From Antedon mediterranea (Eukaryota; Echinodermata; Crinoidea; Comatulida; Antedonidae), in NCBI RefSeq assembly GCF_964355755.1, contig NC_092679.1:21857432-21881431 (forward strand): a stretch of DNA of 24,000 bases. Direction: 5' to 3'. Within the stretch, counting starts at the first letter, position 1, and every line of letters starts with the position of its first letter. This document shows positions 20,767-24,000 of the stretch, piece after piece. The notes beneath the pieces were generated by a model. The model worked only from the letters and a program-made list of their open reading frames with translations, searched no databases and had not been told where the DNA came from. The position numbers and the translations under genes were made by a program.

Positions 20767-20815
20767 GCGAAGGATTCGGGTCTGAACACCCTTGTAATGT
20801 TGGATGAACAAGGAG
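20767..20815 (+). CDS. SNAP25: SNAP-25 exon 4b, AKDSGLNTLVMLDEQG (zero-layer exon, copy 2)
   Basis: This is a second 49-nt, phase 0-1 copy of the preceding exon, encoding AKDSGLNTLVMLDEQG. It is preceded by a long pyrimidine-rich tract (about 20718-20762) and a TTTCATAG acceptor, and followed by a weaker donor, GAG|GTGGTG. Compared with 4a it differs at S/A, Q/K, V/S, I/L and K/N, all in the first seven residues, while TLVMLDEQG with the zero-layer Gln is unchanged. Many codons for the shared residues differ (CTG versus TTG, CAG versus CAA, CTT GTT versus CTT GTA), so the copies have diverged at synonymous sites while the protein core was kept. That argues for selection rather than a dead exon. 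Including it together with 4a would reach a TGA at 20805-20807. I read it as a mutually exclusive alternative to 4a. Confidence 0.9.
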
Positions 20816-22454
20816 GTGGTGAACCTATACAACCCTTTTATCAATGTCTTGGGGTCGTTCAGAATCATCAATGTTTTTAAAGACTGCAAAGGCTCTCTTT
20901 GCATCCCTATCTTAATGAAAAAAAGAAGAATATTATCCAGTGTTTTTATCAAACGAACAACTTATTTCCTTTGAATTCTTTGAAAATATTGATAATTTTT
21001 GGCGACGCCTTTTATAACAAACTAATTTACTGTAGTTCGTATTAAGTAGATAGTTTGTGCACCTTTTATTGAATTTGATGGAAATGTTGTTTAAAAAACC
21101 AACAACAAATAAAATATTGATTTGTGAATTTAAATAAAAAATTAAATGATGCTTGAGATTATAATAATTATCCAAAATTAATTTTCAAAACTTTAAGGGA
21201 CCATTTCAAAATGATTCTACTGCAGTTACTGCAGTAGCTACATTTTCAATATGGTATAACCTTTTTATGCAATTAATTAGCAATTACTTGTTGGGTTGTC
21301 ATATAATGACTGATACTGATTATAACCAGCTATAAATTCATATATGATATTGCGGTAAAAAATGTAGTTACTACTGCAGTAGAATGGCTTTGACGTGATC
21401 TCTAACCACATTTCCATGAAATAAATGACAACGCTAATTTGACGGTTCGTTACCGTGTGAACGTACAGTAACCAGCAATATTTATTCGTTATTTTTTCAT
21501 TAGATACTTTCAGATAATTTATCGCTGTATCTCTTCATTTTTTTTTTTCAATATCATGTGTCCTATAAATTAAAAAAAAAATGCTTTTATGTTTCTTTAT
21601 TCTTTTTGCAGTAAAATCCTTTTTGAAAAAATTCTACTTTAGCTTTGTAAAAACAATTTTTTTTAAACTCTTAGATGTATTACAGGCTTTGAATGTCATA
21701 CTATTGAAAATAAGCTAACTATTCATAACGCAAAAAAAGACATGTTTTCAATTAAAGCAAGTGATTTACTAAAATTGAGATTTTGAACTTTTTTTTATTC
21801 AATTTTCTTATAACAGATCTTCAAATATTTTTTGTATCATCCATTTAGTTTGCACAAAATCTTTAAATCGATGAGGCTTGTTCGTTGACATTTATCATTT
21901 TTTTTAAATTACTTCTGAATTATACAAAACTATAATTCCATGTGAACACTGAATGTGAAACCAGTCTGAACATCAAAACTTGGCAGAAATTTAAATGCTA
22001 ATTTGGAAAAAAAGTAGCTGGCTAACAGCAGTATAGGCAAACAGACATAGGATTATTGAATCACCTCGTTTTAAAGGATTCTTTTTGAATCATCCATTCT
22101 TTGAAAAATGAAATTAGTTTTTATGATCATATTAGGAACTTGAGTTTACCTCATTATCAAGAGGATACGCTTGATTGACTCTGAATTCAAAGAGAATCGC
22201 ACGAATCGAAGGCAATCATTTGGAGACTGGTTTTAACGCAAAATTGATTTTCAATCAAAAGGTTCATTAAAATGAAATTACATGCGTGCAAGCTGATAGC
22301 ATATGTACTAGTGTTATGGTTGTAACTTAGATAGTGTTATGATATGGTGTAGGGTTTACTCAAAATATTAGGATTATTGATGCAGGATGGGCAGAGTATA
22401 GTAGTGAAGCTTCTAGTATGTGAATTAGGATTGGGGTGGGGCACTGACCATTAA
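20816..22454 (+). other. Start of the intron after exon 4b
   Basis: Begins GTGGTG. It contains MITE M3 copy 2 (21214-21385) and otherwise AT-rich sequence. The next expected SNAP-25 exon (EQL.RIEEGMDQI) is not found before the minisatellite. Confidence 0.65.
21214..21385. repeat. MITE family M3 (CTGCAG terminal repeats), copy 2
   Basis: Ends ATTCTACTGCAGTTACTGCA...and TAGTTACTACTGCAGTAGAAT form imperfect inverted repeats; GTAGCTACATTTT and AAAATGTAGTTAC lie just inside. About 172 bp, no coding sequence. Also shares the internal phrase TTGGGTTGTCAT with the reverse strand of the copy at 1655-1818 (ATGATAACCCAAA). Confidence 0.65.
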
Positions 22455-23370
22455 AGTGTAGTGTGAAGTATCAGAGAGTGGGAGTGAATTATCCGGTGTA
22501 GGAGTGAAATATCCGTCAGTGGGAGTGAAGTATCTATTAATGGTAGTGAACTATCTGAGAGTGAAGTATCTGAGTGTGGGAGTGAAAGTATCCATGAGTG
22601 GGAGTGAAAGTATCTGTGAGTGGGAGTGAAGTATCCGTGAGTGGGAGTGAAGTATCCATGAGTGGGAGTGAAGTATCCATGAGTGGGAGTGAAGTATCCA
22701 TGAGTGGGAGTGAAGTATACGTGAGTGGGAGAGTGAAGTATCCGTGAGTGGGAGTGAATTATCCATTAGTTGGAGTGAAATATTTGTGAGTAGGAGTGGA
22801 GTATCCATGAGTGGGAGTGGAGTATCCGTGAGTGGGAGTGAAGTATCCGTGAGTGGGAGTGAAGTATCTGTGAGTGGGAGTGAAGTATCCGTGAGTAGGA
22901 GTAAAGTATCCATAAGTGGGAGTGAAGTATATGAGACTGGGAGTGAATTATCTGGGAGTTGGAGTTAAGTATCCAAGAGTGGGAGGGATTTATCGGAGTA
23001 GGAGTGAAGGGTTTTGGAAGTGAGTGATTTATTGTGGAGTAGGAGTGAATTATCTGAGAGTGTGAGTGAAGTATCTGAGTGGGAGTGAAATATCTGTGAG
23101 TGGGAATAAATTATCTGTGAGTGGGAATAAAGTATCTGTGAGTGGGAGTGAATTATCTGAGAGTGCGAGTGATTTAATGGGAGGAGTGGGAGTAAATTAT
23201 ATGGATGTAAAGTACCCAGAAGTTAGAGTAATTTATTTCGGAGTTAATTATTCATGGTGGGGGTGAGTTATCAGTCAGTGGGAGTGAGTTATCAGTCAGT
23301 GGAGTAAAGTATCTGTTAGTGTTAAAATATCCAAGAGTGAGGACCAGAAAGAGTAGGGAGAATGAAGTAT
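22455..23370 (+). repeat. Minisatellite sub-array 1, 21-bp period
   Basis: Head-to-tail units of consensus GTGGGAGTGAAGTATCCGTGA, best preserved at 22600-22900 and more diverged on both sides. Because 21 is a multiple of three, it produces long open frames on both strands (heptads such as GSEVSVS); these are by-products, not genes. The plus strand is strongly purine-rich. Confidence 0.95.
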
Positions 23371-23439
23371 CCAGGAGTGTGGCATTGACCAGCAAATAGT
23401 GGTAGGAGAAGGATGAGGGAGTGCAAAGTTGACTAAAAA

Positions 23440-24000
23440 AAAAGTAGTGGGAGTAAAGAATCTAGGGGTGGAAAGTGAAGTGTTTAGGAGTGGAGAGTGA
23501 AGTATCTGAGAGTGGAGAGTGAAGTATCTGAGAGTGGAGAGTGAAGTATCTAGAAGTGGAAAGTGAAGTATCTAGGAGTGGAGAGTGAAGTATCTACGAG
23601 TGGAGAGTGAAGTATCTACGAGTGGAGAGTGAAGTATCTAGGAGTGGAGAGTGAAGTATCTAGGAGTGGAGAGTGAAGTATCTAGAAGTGGAAAGTGAAG
23701 TATCTAGGAGTGGAGAGTGAAGTATCTAGGAGTTAAGAGTGAAGTATCCAGGACTGGAGAGTGAAGTATCTAGGAGTGGAAAGTGAAGTATCTACGAGTG
23801 GAGAGTAAAAGTATTTAGGAGTGGAGAGTGAAGTACAGTATCTAGAAGTGGAGAGTGAAGTATCTGGGAGTGGAGAGTGAAGTATCTAGGAGTGGAGAGT
23901 GAAGTATCTACGAGTAGAGAGTGAAGTATCTAGGAGTGGAAAGTGAAGTATCTGAGAGTGGAAAGTGAAGTATCTAGGAGTGGAGAGTGAAGTATCTAGA
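23440..24000 (+). repeat. Minisatellite sub-array 2, 22-bp period, runs off window
   Basis: Units of consensus GAAGTATCTAGGAGTGGAGA plus GT (22 bp), more uniform than sub-array 1, about 24 units to the window end. The core GAGTG...GTGAAGTATC is shared with sub-array 1, so one array derives from the other with a 1-bp change in period. A degenerate junction without clear units lies at 23370-23440. Confidence 0.95.

Larger units (their letters stand above)
3775..20815 (+). other. SNAP25: SNAP-25/SNAP-23 family gene, 5' part (gene span in window)
   Basis: Four exons on the plus strand build the N-terminal part of a SNAP-25-type SNARE: 3775-3918, 14546-14587, and either 16828-16876 or 20767-20815. 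SNAP-25 is a membrane-attached Qb,Qc-SNARE that pairs with syntaxin and synaptobrevin to drive vesicle fusion. The spliced reading SLESTRRMLTLVEE + SQDVGIKTLVMLDEQG follows vertebrate SNAP-25 (SLESTRRMLQLVEE, SKDAGIRTLVMLDEQG) residue for residue in length, and the exon borders fall where I recall the vertebrate borders. The rest of the Qb helix, the palmitoylated Cys linker and the Qc helix are not in the window. Family identity is very secure. SNAP-25 versus SNAP-23 is less so, because exon 4a (SQDVGIK) shares features with SNAP-23 (SQDAGIK), and non-vertebrates often have a single gene for both. Confidence 0.93.

Noticed and set aside
22551-22913. Repeat-protein ORFs on both strands in the satellite
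   Set aside because: Period of 21 bp guarantees open frames; no start context, frames broken by unit-length changes.
22455-24000. CRISPR-like array
   Set aside because: Units are directly adjacent without unique spacers, and the surrounding gene is animal; it is a minisatellite.

Overview
This is a stretch of animal nuclear DNA. It is strongly AT-rich, has no dense bacterial-style ORFs, and is crowded with short inverted-repeat elements, tRNA-derived SINE-like repeats and minisatellites. The only protein-coding gene I can support lies on the plus strand. It is split into very short exons that a plain ORF scan misses, because three of the four are under 50 nt. It is the 5' half of a SNAP-25/SNAP-23 family gene, which encodes the Qb,Qc-SNARE of regulated exocytosis. 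The protein resembles animal SNAP-25 broadly. The organism is probably a marine invertebrate and could be an echinoderm or other non-vertebrate deuterostome, but the species call is weak.

Layout. 1-3774: upstream/intergenic DNA with a SINE-like repeat, dispersed repeats and a CTGCAG-type MITE; the last few hundred bases should contain the promoter and 5' UTR. 3775-3918: first coding exon, a Gly/Glu-rich N-terminus. 3919-14545: a 10.6 kb intron holding a tandem duplication that covers the exon-1 splice donor, a 21-bp minisatellite, a probable LINE 3' end, a reverse-strand SINE, several MITEs and a perfect 13-bp-arm palindrome. 14546-14587: exon SLESTRRMLTLVEE. 16828-16876: exon 4a, SQDVGIKTLVMLDEQG. 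20767-20815: a second version of the same exon, 4b, AKDSGLNTLVMLDEQG. From about 22455 to the window end there is a purine-rich minisatellite that changes from a 21-bp to a 22-bp period. The next expected exon (EQL...EEGMDQI..., equivalent to vertebrate exon 5) is not in the window and should lie beyond the satellite.

Main result. The exon carrying the zero-layer glutamine of the Qb SNARE helix is duplicated. Both copies are 49 nt, have intact splice sites and share phase 0-1. Using both would create an in-frame TGA inside 4b, and skipping both would shift the frame, so only one-or-the-other use gives a full protein. Vertebrate SNAP25 is known for mutually exclusive exons 5a/5b; here the duplicated exon is the one before it. 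A perfect 19-bp complementarity links the intron just after 4a to the intron just before 4b. This is the sort of long-range intron pairing known from other mutually exclusive exon clusters. Splicing itself cannot be seen from DNA, so regulation is inference.
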